Made by a program: the position numbers and the translations under genes. The notes below the pieces were generated by a model, which searched no databases, was not told where the DNA came from, and saw only the letters and a program-made list of their open reading frames with translations. From Bacteroidaceae bacterium (GTDB lineage Bacteria > Bacteroidota > Bacteroidia > Bacteroidales > Bacteroidaceae), in NCBI GenBank assembly GCA_017429945.1, contig JAFRNY010000010.1, positions 1-42,299 on the forward strand: a DNA stretch of 42,299 nucleotides. The letters run 5' to 3'. Positions within the stretch are counted from its first letter, which is position 1; the number at the start of each line of letters is the position of its first letter. Shown piece by piece: positions 17,345 to 24,340 of this stretch.

Positions 17345-17598
17345 ATTATAAGGCGAATGACGGCTTCGCCTTATAATGACAAATGACGAATGACAAATGA
17401 CGAATGACAAATGACGAATGACAAATGACAAATGACGAGTGACAAATGACGAGTGACGAATGACGAATGACGAATGACAAATGACGAATGAAAGTTACTT
17501 CGATTGTGTGAAGCTAATTTTCATTCGTCATTCGTAACTCGTCATTCGTCATTATGAGGCGAAGCCGTCATTCGTCATTCGTCATTCTTCACTCGTCA
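17345..17598. repeat. gacaaatgacgaat foldback between convergent genes
   Basis: A 13-base inverted pair (17345-17357 with 17365-17377) opens the element. A run of about 11 near-copies of gacaaatgacgaat (17378-17489) follows, then a short unique centre, then the inverted repeats (gtcattcgtcattc)n from 17521. The two halves can pair over most of their length. The last unit supplies the end of dacB. Confidence 0.8.
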
Positions 17599-18897
17599 CT
17601 CACTTATTGCCGCACACACGCGGTCCTGGAAGTTGCGGGCTTCGGCCATCGTGCGCACGCCCTGATTCATGATGGCGAAAGCTATGAGGTGGCCTGTGGA
17701 GCGCTGTGTGGTGTAGCCTACGAGCGAACTCACGGCGCTGACCGAGCCCGTCTTGGCGCGCACGTTGGCCTCGGCCGTGGTGCCTGCCATGCGCTTCTTC
17801 AGCGTGCCATCGACGGAGGCTATGGGCAGCGCCTGCATCAGCGGCGTAAGAATCTGGTCGGGGCGCGAGGCGGCATAAGAGAGCAGGCGCGTGAAGGTCT
17901 CCGGCGTCTGATAGTTGTAGAGCGAGAGGCCACTGCCATCAGCTATAGTGGAGGCCCCGGGGCCGCTGCCAGCTAGCGGAAATTCGACATAGGCGCGGGC
18001 TATGACGTCGGCTACGATTGCAGCCACCTGCTTGCGCGTGCGCCCGAGCTGATAGAATACGGCTTCGGCACAGAGATTGTCGCTCTCCTTCATCATAGGC
18101 AGCAGCACGGCTGTGAGCGGTCGGGCCACGGTGGCCAGCACGCGGGCTGAAGCCGGCGCCGTGCCCACCGAGAGTCCGCGGGCCACGGCAATCCCGTTGG
18201 CGCGGAGGGCGGCCACGAGCTGATCAGCAAGGCCGGGCTTGCCGCCACAGAGCAGAGGCGTGAGCGTGGGGTTCTCGTCGTCCCAGCACCAGCCCCAGCC
18301 CAGCTCGTCGGAGTCCTTCTGCGAGGCGTCGGCTATAAGTCGGCCGCTGATGCGATTGATGCCGGCTGAGCGCAGCTGTGCTGCCAGCGACCGCACGTCG
18401 GCCACCGTGAGCAACGGGTCCATCGCACCCTTAACATAAACGTCGCCTTGCACAACGCTGCCGCTGACAGCAGCCGTAGTCAGCAGCTGCGTCTGCAGCT
18501 GAAAGGCGGGTCCCAGGCGGTCGAGGGCCGCGATGGCAGTCACCACCTTCTCCGTCGAGGCCGGGCGCAGGCGCTGCCGCGCGCCGTAGCTCGCCAACAC
18601 CTGCCCCGACGTCAGGTCGACGATGTGGAGCCCCAGCTGCGATGTCTCCAGCAGCGTGTCGGCCAAGAGGGCCTGCAGCTGCTGCTCCAGGGGCGAGAGC
18701 TCGGCCTTCTTCCTCTTGCGGGCATGCAGAGCCTCGACATCGGCAGAGCTGATGCTCTCGTGCACCACGGCAGGCGCCAACGCATCGTCTGGCTGGGCCT
18801 GTCGCCGCTGTGCCACGCGCGACGTAGTGCCGCAACCGGCAATTAATGAAACACTTATGAGGGCAGTGATGAGATTTAGTAACTTACGTGATGCCAT
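17596..18897 (-). CDS. dacB: D-Ala-D-Ala carboxypeptidase/endopeptidase, PBP4 type, lipoprotein
   Basis: From the start at 18897 the protein has 433 residues and begins with a lipoprotein signal, LIAGC, with Cys22 as the lipid site. It carries the three penicillin-binding motifs of peptidase family S13: Ser114-Thr-Glu-Lys117 (PASTEKVV), an SDN in MKESDNLCAEAVF, and KTG in RAKTGSVSAVS. It would trim or cut peptidoglycan cross-links in the periplasm, held to a membrane by its lipid. The insertion domain of the PBP4 group lies between the first two motifs. Its last residues and stop are encoded in the 17345-17598 repeat. The frame upstream of 18897 adds only MVEYS. Confidence 0.92.
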   Translation of the reverse strand: MASRKLLNLITALISVSLIAGCGTTSRVAQRRQAQPDDALAPAVVHESISSADVEALHARKRKKAELSPLEQQLQALLADTLLETSQLGLHIVDLTSGQVLASYGARQRLRPASTEKVVTAIAALDRLGPAFQLQTQLLTTAAVSGSVVQGDVYVKGAMDPLLTVADVRSLAAQLRSAGINRISGRLIADASQKDSDELGWGWCWDDENPTLTPLLCGGKPGLADQLVAALRANGIAVARGLSVGTAPASARVLATVARPLTAVLLPMMKESDNLCAEAVFYQLGRTRKQVAAIVADVIARAYVEFPLAGSGPGASTIADGSGLSLYNYQTPETFTRLLSYAASRPDQILTPLMQALPIASVDGTLKKRMAGTTAEANVRAKTGSVSAVSSLVGYTTQRSTGHLIAFAIMNQGVRTMAEARNFQDRVCAAISE

Positions 18898-19136
18898 ACT
18901 ATATTCGACCATTTATTTAACTCAACTTTCACACGCTTCAGTTTCGTTAGGTTTGCAGGTTTTTAGGTCGCTTCGCTTTCGGGTATTAAGGTGAGAATAG
19001 CTACCAAAATGACAGAAGAAACATATTTCACCTCATAACCTTACGACCTAATAACCTTACGACCTAAGAAGTTGAGCATTTGCGAAACTTCAATATTTAA
19101 TTATAAGCCTTGGCGCGAGCCTGTCAATTATGGCTG

Positions 19137-19144
19137 CAAAGTTA
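19137..19144 (-). promoter_or_regulatory. Putative -7 box for dacB
   Basis: Reads TAACTTTGCAGCC on the minus strand. A clear -33 TTG is not visible. Confidence 0.45.
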
Positions 19145-19228
19145 ACGTTTTTGGAGGAGAATGAGAAACAATCATTAAATAAATGGTAAAAAAAGCGGCA
19201 AATAATATTGTAAACAAAGATAATTTCA

Positions 19229-19236
19229 TAACTTTG
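19229..19236 (+). promoter_or_regulatory. Promoter of the dehydrogenase gene
   Basis: TAACTTTG with TTG at 19208-19210, 18 bases upstream. The leader is about 35 bases and ends in the repeat ttcataattcataattcac immediately before the ATG. Confidence 0.65.
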
Positions 19237-19273
19237 CAAGCGGAAAACGATTTATTCATAATTCATAATTCAC

Positions 19274-20077
19274 ATGAACCCATATCTCAACTTCTCGCTC
19301 GAGGGTAAAGTAGCTCTCGTCACCGGTGCAAGCTACGGCATCGGCTTCGCTATCGCCAGCGCTTTTGCTGAGCAGGGCGCCACCATTTGTTTCAACGACA
19401 TCAACCAGGAACTCGTAGACCGCGGCCTGAAAGCCTATGCCGAGAAAGGCATCAAGGTGCACGGCTACGTCTGCGATGTCACCGACGAGCCCGCTGTGCA
19501 GGCCATGGTGAAGCAGATCAAGGAGGAAGTGGGCACGATCGACATCCTCGTGAACAACGCCGGCATCATCCGTCGCATCCCCATGCACGAGATGGAGGCC
19601 GCCGACTTCCGCAAGGTCATCGACATCGACCTCAACGCTCCCTTCATCGTCTCGAAGGCCGTACTGCCCGACATGATGGCCAAGGGCCACGGCAAGATCA
19701 TCAACATCTGCTCCATGATGAGCGAACTCGGCCGCGAGACCGTCAGCGCCTACGCCGCCGCAAAGGGTGGTCTGAAGATGCTCACACGCAATATCTGCTC
19801 AGAGTATGGCGAGTACAACATCCAGTGCAACGGCATCGGCCCGGGTTACATCGCTACACCCCAGACCGCTCCTCTGCGCGAGCGTCAGCCGGACGGCAGC
19901 CGCCACCCGTTCGACAGCTTCATCTGCGCCAAGACGCCCGCCGGCCGCTGGCTCGACCCGCAGGAACTCACCGGCCCCGCCGTGTTCCTCGCCTCAGAGG
20001 CCTCAAATGCCGTCAACGGTCACATCCTCTACGTGGACGGCGGCATACTCGCCTACATCGGCAAGCAGCCTAAGTAG
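19274..20077 (+). CDS. Short-chain dehydrogenase, gluconate 5-dehydrogenase type
   Basis: A 267-residue classical SDR. The cofactor motif TGASYGIG lies at 17-24, NNAG at 94-97, and the catalytic Ser147, Tyr160 and Lys164 are all present (YAAAK). The N-terminus MNPYLNFSLEGKVALVTG and the insert near PLRERQPDGSRHPF match Bacteroides proteins annotated as gluconate 5-dehydrogenase, which act on 5-ketogluconate or on the diketo-uronate made after uronate-lyase action (KduD-like). The latter would suit the lyase at the left of the window. Substrate is inferred, not shown. Single gene with promoter and terminator. Confidence 0.85.
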   Translation: MNPYLNFSLEGKVALVTGASYGIGFAIASAFAEQGATICFNDINQELVDRGLKAYAEKGIKVHGYVCDVTDEPAVQAMVKQIKEEVGTIDILVNNAGIIRRIPMHEMEAADFRKVIDIDLNAPFIVSKAVLPDMMAKGHGKIINICSMMSELGRETVSAYAAAKGGLKMLTRNICSEYGEYNIQCNGIGPGYIATPQTAPLRERQPDGSRHPFDSFICAKTPAGRWLDPQELTGPAVFLASEASNAVNGHILYVDGGILAYIGKQPK

Positions 20078-20131
20078 GCATCGCCGCACGCGCAAGCCGC
20101 AACACACCATGGTCAGTGACAAAGACCATAT

Positions 20132-20170
20132 CCCGCCGGGAGCCATAAGCTTACCCGGCGGGATTTTTTT
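20132..20170 (+). terminator. Terminator of the dehydrogenase gene
   Basis: Perfect 9-base stem CCCGCCGGG/CCCGGCGGG, 13-base loop, then ATTTTTTT. Confidence 0.92.
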
Positions 20171-20493
20171 CGTAAATCTGCGGCGAGACGCAAAAGGCTG
20201 CAAGACTTCAAGGCTCCAGCCGCGAAAAGGAAAACGTCGGTTCGCTCAAAGGTAAAACAACTTGTTTTACCTCCAATCAGCTAGGCTTATCTGCAGATTC
20301 AACCGGTCGCGTGAAAGTAAAACAACTTGTTTTACCTCCAAACACTTGGCCTGCGAAACTGCAACCTCTGGCTTTTGGCGTGGATAATCGCTATTCAATT
20401 ATCATTAAGCTGCAACAGTCTGATTGTTACTCCACCGCTCCTACTGTACATTTCCAAGTGTACAATGTTATTTATAATTTTTTGTAGAGAAAA
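20171..20493. other. Intergenic region with twin 19-base palindromes
   Basis: No gene is supported. The palindrome GTAAAACAACTTGTTTTAC occurs at 20252-20270 (extended to GG/CC at 20251-20271) and again at 20317-20335, each followed by CTCCAA/CTCCA. The second is preceded by aaccggtcgcgtgaaa, similar to the ACCGGT repeat downstream of trmH. The right part (about 20340-20490) is AT-rich without visible structure. Confidence 0.6.
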
Positions 20494-20524
20494 GCCCCGC
20501 CACGTCATCTCGACGTAGCGGGGC
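20494..20524 (-). terminator. Terminator of the sigma-factor operon
   Basis: Stem GCCCCGCcACGTC/GACGTaGCGGGGC with one mismatch and a 5-base loop. On the minus strand it is followed by TTTTCTCTACAAAAAATT. It ends 29 bases past the stop of the 20554-20952 gene. Confidence 0.85.
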
Positions 20525-20553
20525 TAATAGTGTATTGTAATAGTGAGAGTATT

Positions 20554-20952
20554 TTATGATTCAGCTTGTTGACCTTGTTCTTGCTGATCTTTCTTCGTGA
20601 GCTTGTACTCGATGACGAAGGCGATGAGCATTCCTACGCCGATGCCACCTAAGATGGCCATCCAGAAATAGATATCGTCGGCGCTGACACCGCATAGGGC
20701 GTTGCACATTGCGCCGAGTCCGGCGCCGAGGAAGAAGCAGCCACCGCGCAGGGTGCCATATTTGCTGTCCTTGCTGGCCTTTTCCTCGATGAGGATTTTG
20801 GCCGTTTCGGCATCGGTGCCTGCTTGGATGAGTGCCAGGCGCAGGTCGGTTTCGTTCTTCTTCTTCTTGATTTCGCTGGTGAAAACCATCACGATGCCAA
20901 TGATGGGGATGGAGAGGCTGAGGACGATAGCCATGAGACCTTCTAATTCCAT
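20554..20952 (-). CDS. Two-span membrane protein, DUF6249-like
   Basis: A 132-residue protein with an N-terminal membrane helix (LMAIVLSLSIPIIGIVMVF), a charged cytoplasmic-type middle (KKKKNETDLRLALIQAGTDAE), and one or two hydrophobic segments (GCFFLGAGLGAMCNALCG; FWMAILGGIGVGMLIAFVI) followed by a Gln/Glu tail. The arrangement matches DUF6249 proteins, which in Bacteroidales commonly sit downstream of an ECF sigma factor and a small membrane protein, as here. A role in sensing or holding the sigma factor is an inference from position. It is separated from the middle gene by 90 bases with no promoter box. Confidence 0.7.
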   Translation of the reverse strand: MELEGLMAIVLSLSIPIIGIVMVFTSEIKKKKNETDLRLALIQAGTDAETAKILIEEKASKDSKYGTLRGGCFFLGAGLGAMCNALCGVSADDIYFWMAILGGIGVGMLIAFVIEYKLTKKDQQEQGQQAES

Positions 20953-21042
20953 AATTCTATTTTATGAGCTTTATAAGAGTTAATAATTCGGTTCATTGCA
21001 GAGAGCGCTTTCTATGAGTAAGACCCTCAAGGGGCTGTTTTA

Positions 21043-21366
21043 TTACACTTCGCCGGGCGAAAAATCGCTTACGGCACGATAAGATGCGTAGATGAGTGCC
21101 AGCGCAGGCCACAGCATCAGCGAGAGGGTGAAGGGCGTGGCGCCGTGCTCCTTTACATAAATGTACGCGCCGGCAAGGCTGACGAGCAGCACCAACGGCA
21201 GCCCGAAGCTGAAAGCCACGATGCGCGCCCATCGGCGCAACCACGCACGGCGTGTGCGGCGACGCACGTCGGCGATAATGAGGCTGTCCAAGTCCTTCAA
21301 GAGTTCCTGGCGGTTGAGGGTGTCGGCGATGAGGCGGTCCAGGGAGGTGTCAGTCATTTCGGTCAT
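21043..21366 (-). CDS. Small membrane protein, possible sigma-factor partner
   Basis: A 107-residue protein with a soluble N-terminus (about 1-45, DTSLDRLIADTLNRQELLKDLD and an Arg-rich RRRTRRAWLRRW), then two membrane helices (FSFGLPLVLLVSLAGAYIYV; LSLMLWPALALIYASY). It overlaps the end of the sigma gene by 17 bases (or by 8 if the second ATG at 21357 is used), so the two are translationally coupled. Coupling, size and layout suit an anti-sigma role, but no zinc-type or FecR-type anti-sigma motif is present. Confidence 0.65.
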   Translation of the reverse strand: MTEMTDTSLDRLIADTLNRQELLKDLDSLIIADVRRRTRRAWLRRWARIVAFSFGLPLVLLVSLAGAYIYVKEHGATPFTLSLMLWPALALIYASYRAVSDFSPGEV

Positions 21367-21898
21367 GGTTCATTGCTTTTTTTAGTCGTTCACGAATACG
21401 ATGCAGCCGTACGAGCACATTGCTCTGCGAGAGACCTGTCTGGCGGGCGATGTCGGCTGTGCGGAGCTGGTCGTAGTAATGAAAGTGCAGGAGCTGCTGG
21501 TCTTGCTCGGACAGCTGGGCGATGGCTGCTTCCATTTGCTGAAGGCGGGCTTCGCGGTCCTCGGAGTAGGGTGGTTCGGAGCTCTCAGAGAGGACAGAGG
21601 ACACAGAGAGGTCATCCACAGATACTGTTCGCCGTCGGCGTTCTTTGTCGAGGAGCTTCAGGGCGGTGTGTGTGGCGATGGCAGTGAGCCACGGGGCGAG
21701 TTCTGTGCCGCGCCAAGAGTCGAGCCTCTCAAAGGCCCGCACGAAGGTCTGCTGCGTCACTTCGGCCGCCCCTTCTTCGGAGTGCATCACGCCTAAAGCT
21801 TTCGAGAAGATCATCCCCGAGTAGCGGTGAACGATCTCAGCGAATGCCTTGTGGCTGCCGTGCTGCACTACTTCCAGTGCGAGTTCCTTATCTGTCAT
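21350..21898 (-). CDS. ECF-type RNA polymerase sigma factor
   Basis: From MTDKELALEVV the protein has 182 residues. Region 2 is at about 15-75 (FAEIVHRYSGMIFSKALGVM, then EVTQQTFVRAFERLDSW) and region 4 at about 120-175 with the helix-turn-helix LRTADIARQTGLSQSNVLVRLHRIRERL. The linker between them is Ser/Glu-rich and encoded by a degenerate cagagaggacagagg-type repeat at 21578-21617. The upstream in-frame extension to 21976 overlaps the transposase end and is unlikely. It is the first gene of a sigma, small membrane protein, DUF6249-like set ending at the 20494 terminator. No clear -7 box was found in the 67 bases upstream. Confidence 0.9.
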   Translation of the reverse strand: MTDKELALEVVQHGSHKAFAEIVHRYSGMIFSKALGVMHSEEGAAEVTQQTFVRAFERLDSWRGTELAPWLTAIATHTALKLLDKERRRRTVSVDDLSVSSVLSESSEPPYSEDREARLQQMEAAIAQLSEQDQQLLHFHYYDQLRTADIARQTGLSQSNVLVRLHRIRERLKKAMNHDRND

Positions 21899-21965
21899 TC
21901 TTGAGTTGTTTCTGCCTATAAGACCCACAGGCATCAAGATTATTACACCTCGTTCGTCACTTTTT

Positions 21966-23255
21966 TCATTTTTCAAGAGATGCCAGTTCCTGTGCCATGA
22001 GGTTCAGGGATTGGCATTGCTGTGCGGTGAGCTTATGGCGGTCGTTGTGATGAGGCCAGGGGGAGAGCATGAGCAGACGGCCTTCGGCGCAGGCATAGAA
22101 TTGTTCACCATGGGGCTTAGAGAACGGGGTGAAACCATTTTCCAAGATGACGATGGTGGGGAGCTTAGCGTCGAAGGCGGCACGCATGACGCGTTTCTCG
22201 CCAGGAGAAATGGCAGGGGAAATAAGGACGGTGCCAGATTGTGCAGCAGTCAGGTAGCGGCGTACTTCGTCCTGAAGCTGTGCTTCATTGTTGCGCCGCG
22301 AAACGCGGACTGCAAGGCGGTGAGGAGCGTTGAGAAGGGTGAGGTTGCCAATCCCGTTGTAGGTGTGAGAGCCTATGCGGAGGTCGAAGAAAGGGCGGAG
22401 GTATTCAGGATGGGCGCGCTTCATGAGCAGGCGGCGGGGGTTGTCCTTGACGTAGTTGATGAGGGTGGGGAGCATGTCGTAGCTCTTGCAGATAAGGTCG
22501 TTGTAGTTAGGCTCGAAGAGGAGGCCGTGGTTGCGATCCTCGCGGCGCTCGCGCCTCGCTTTCTGCTGACGTTGCTGACTTAGCTGCGGCACTGCCGCAG
22601 CATACACTGAGCAAGGGTTACCTCCACTGATCTCTACACTGCTGCTTAGCTGCCCTTGGCCGCTGCCACCGGCATTCTCGCCGCCGCCTGGCTGCCCTTG
22701 TCCGCTGCCGCTGGTATTCTCGCCGCCGCCTGGCTGCCATTGGCCGCTGCCGCTGCCATTCTCGCCGCCTGTCAGCCATTGGCCGCTGCTGCCTTGTCCT
22801 TGGCTGTGATTGTGTTCCTTGCTGGGCGTAGACTGCGGCAGTGCCGCAGTGAAGAATCGGTAAGCCTTGTTGCACCCCGTCTTGAATCCGCCAATGATAT
22901 GGCCGAGGTGCTGCTGCGTTTCCTCTTTTATCCATAGAATGCCATGCAGGTGGTCGGGCATAATCTGGAGGGCAAGTATCTCCACCTCTGGATGCCGCTT
23001 TGGAATCTGCTGCCAGCAGTCAAATACAGCTCCTCCCATCGCAGATAGCTCAATCCGCGGCGCATCAGCACTGCCTTCAGCTGCCAGCGGATTACCCACC
23101 ACCTGTCCCAGCAACGGCCGTCGCCCTTCCACCGCCAGCGTCACTAAGTAAATATGACGGCCATGGTAGTCGTTGAGATCGCTGCGCCGCTTCATGGACG
23201 GTTGCTTCTCGCCTGCAAATTCCTCTATGTCCTTCTTCCGTTTTTCGGTCATCAT
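21966..23255 (-). CDS. REP-associated tyrosine transposase (RAYT) with C-terminal domain
   Basis: A 429-residue relative of IS200-type Y1 transposases. The HUH metal site is His102-Leu-His104 in MPDHLHGILWIKE, followed by GHIIGGFKTGCNKAYR (118-133). Candidate catalytic tyrosines lie in FEPNYNDLICKSYDMLPTL (Tyr251, Tyr259) and INYVKDNPRR. Residues 156-206 are a Gly/Gln-rich linker of three to four 14-residue repeats (GGENTSGSGQGQPG) between the two halves of the active site. Residues about 340-425 form the extra domain usual in Bacteroidales members (VLISPAISPGEKRVMRAAFD), which looks Rossmann-like and DprA-like. RAYTs are single-copy and act on REP palindromes rather than moving as insertion sequences; no terminal repeats were seen here. 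Confidence 0.88.
   Translation of the reverse strand: MMTEKRKKDIEEFAGEKQPSMKRRSDLNDYHGRHIYLVTLAVEGRRPLLGQVVGNPLAAEGSADAPRIELSAMGGAVFDCWQQIPKRHPEVEILALQIMPDHLHGILWIKEETQQHLGHIIGGFKTGCNKAYRFFTAALPQSTPSKEHNHSQGQGSSGQWLTGGENGSGSGQWQPGGGENTSGSGQGQPGGGENAGGSGQGQLSSSVEISGGNPCSVYAAAVPQLSQQRQQKARRERREDRNHGLLFEPNYNDLICKSYDMLPTLINYVKDNPRRLLMKRAHPEYLRPFFDLRIGSHTYNGIGNLTLLNAPHRLAVRVSRRNNEAQLQDEVRRYLTAAQSGTVLISPAISPGEKRVMRAAFDAKLPTIVILENGFTPFSKPHGEQFYACAEGRLLMLSPWPHHNDRHKLTAQQCQSLNLMAQELASLEK
22583..22850. repeat. Matching 19-base palindromes around the RAYT linker repeats
   Basis: GCTGCGGCACTGCCGCAGC at 22583-22601 and ACTGCGGCAGTGCCGCAGT at 22832-22850 differ only at the ends and centre. Between them lie three to four imperfect 42-base tandem repeats (about 22638-22790) encoding the Gly-rich linker. 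Both palindromes are within the transposase reading frame. Confidence 0.75.
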
Positions 23256-23303
23256 GCCCTTTTTCTATTCACTTCTCAGGATTCCTAAACAGTCCGCCTC
23301 ATA

Positions 23304-23648
23304 CTACGGCACAGCCACCTCGTCGAAGTGCTGCAGCGCCCATTCTATGAGCGCATTCACAGGAGGCATAAGGGACTGTCCTGTTGGCGTGAGGGAGTAT
23401 TCCACCCGGGGCGGCACCTCGGGGAAGACCTCGCGACGAATGAGGTTCATCTGCTCCAGACGCTTCAGCGTGGCGGAGAGCATCTTCTGGGAGCAGTCGG
23501 TCATCTGGCGGCGCAGCTCGTTGAAGCGCAGTGTGCCCGAGGCACTGGTGTGGAGGGAATAGAGCACGAGCAGCGACCACTTGTCGCCAAAGCGGCTGAT
23601 GACCTGACGTATGGGGCAGGTGAGGTAAGAGGCTTGAATGTCTGACAT
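23304..23648 (-). CDS. HxlR-family transcriptional regulator
   Basis: A 114-residue winged helix protein with the family pattern: CPIRQVISRFGDKWSLLVLYSL (about 10-31), FNELRRQMTDCSQKMLSATLKRLEQMNLIRRE in the DNA-binding part, and the wing VPPRVEYSLTPTGQSLMP. There is one N-terminal cysteine (Cys10), the position used for redox or electrophile sensing in some members. The start at 23648 is preferred because the TACCTTTG box lies just upstream. It diverges from the cupin/oxidase pair, which it probably regulates. Confidence 0.92.
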   Translation of the reverse strand: MSDIQASYLTCPIRQVISRFGDKWSLLVLYSLHTSASGTLRFNELRRQMTDCSQKMLSATLKRLEQMNLIRREVFPEVPPRVEYSLTPTGQSLMPPVNALIEWALQHFDEVAVP

Positions 23649-23665
23649 AATCGTAGGTTTTGGCG

Positions 23666-23686
23666 CAAAGGTAACCAAAAGTTACC
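23666..23686 (-). promoter_or_regulatory. hxlR promoter overlapped by a palindrome
   Basis: The minus-strand -7 box TACCTTTG (23666-23673) overlaps GGTAACCAAAAGTTACC (23670-23686), a perfect 6+6 inverted repeat with a 5-base centre. This placement is what an autoregulatory operator would look like. Confidence 0.6.
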
Positions 23687-23757
23687 GCAGCACAAGCGCC
23701 GCCGATGTTAATCTACGTTAAAGCCATAAAACGTCAGGCCGTATTACAGCCTAATTC

Positions 23758-23772
23758 CTACCTTTTGGTAAC
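23758..23772 (+). promoter_or_regulatory. Second operator-like palindrome, upstream of the cupin promoter
   Basis: CTACCTTTTGGTAAC shares the core of the hxlR palindrome (TAnCTTTTGGTnAC when that one is read on the minus strand). It lies about 45 bases upstream of the cupin -7 box. Confidence 0.5.
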
Positions 23773-23817
23773 TATCTCACTTTTTGGTGCCCTCTTGCGC
23801 GGTTGGCAGAAAGGCCG

Positions 23818-23825
23818 TACCTTTG
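23818..23825 (+). promoter_or_regulatory. Promoter of the cupin/oxidase pair
   Basis: TACCTTTG followed by CAGC, with TTG at 23795-23797, 20 bases upstream. The start codon lies 50 bases downstream. Confidence 0.65.
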
Positions 23826-23875
23826 CAGCGCAAAAAGAAATAAACTTTAATCATAACTCAAAACATTCAACAACA

Positions 23876-24331
23876 ATGAAACAGATCGAAAACATCAAGA
23901 GCGGCAAGAACTTCGCCGCAGTGAGCGTAGGCAAGTTGGACGAAATCATCGAGCACGTGCTCCCCATGGGCCCGGGCGTGACCATCCAGGGCAAGGTGTT
24001 TGCCGGGCAGGCCGTAGGAGCCACGGGCAGCGAGCTATCCTTCCAGACGCTCGTTCCCGGTCAGGACAGCGGCTTCCTCCACACCCACAAGACCCACGAG
24101 GAGCTCTACATAATCCTCCGTGGCGAAGGCCACTATCAGGTTGATGGCGACATCTTCCCCGTCGGCGAGGGCACCATCGTCCGCGTGGCCCCCGATGGCA
24201 AGCGTGCGCTGAAGAACACCGGCACGGAGCCGCTCGTCATGCTCTGCATACAATACAAGGCCAACGCCTTCACCGAGGCCGATAGCCCCATGACCGACGG
24301 TGTCATCCTTCAGGAGCCCTTAAACTGGTAA
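23876..24331 (+). CDS. Cupin-domain protein
   Basis: A 151-residue single-domain cupin. The metal-binding set is HTHKTHEELY (His69, His71, Glu75 or Glu76) with the second motif around VGEGTIVRVAPDGKRAL. The longer frame to 23705 runs through promoter DNA, so MKQIENIKSGKNF is taken as the start. It is co-transcribed with the flavin oxidase (9-base gap) and diverges from hxlR. Substrate unknown; cupins in such settings often act on quinones, aldehydes or other reactive compounds, but that is only a guess here. Confidence 0.85.
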   Translation: MKQIENIKSGKNFAAVSVGKLDEIIEHVLPMGPGVTIQGKVFAGQAVGATGSELSFQTLVPGQDSGFLHTHKTHEELYIILRGEGHYQVDGDIFPVGEGTIVRVAPDGKRALKNTGTEPLVMLCIQYKANAFTEADSPMTDGVILQEPLNW

Positions 24332-24340
24332 GCAGACGCT

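Larger units (their letters stand above)
18898..19273. other. Divergent region between dacB and the dehydrogenase
   Basis: No gene seen. It contains direct copies of ataaccttacgacctaa at about 19036-19069 with a decayed inverted copy (ttaggtcg, tattaaggtgag) near 18961-18994. Both promoters lie at the right side: TAACTTTG on the minus strand at 19137-19144, giving dacB a leader of about 240 bases, and TAACTTTG on the plus strand at 19229-19236. Confidence 0.5.

Noticed and set aside
17378-17489. CRISPR array
   Set aside because: The units are directly adjacent 7-14 base near-copies without unique spacers, and no cas genes are present.
21966-23255. Intact IS200/IS605 insertion sequence
   Set aside because: The protein has the HUH motif, but no flanking terminal hairpins or accessory gene are visible and its C-terminal domain fits the single-copy RAYT type.
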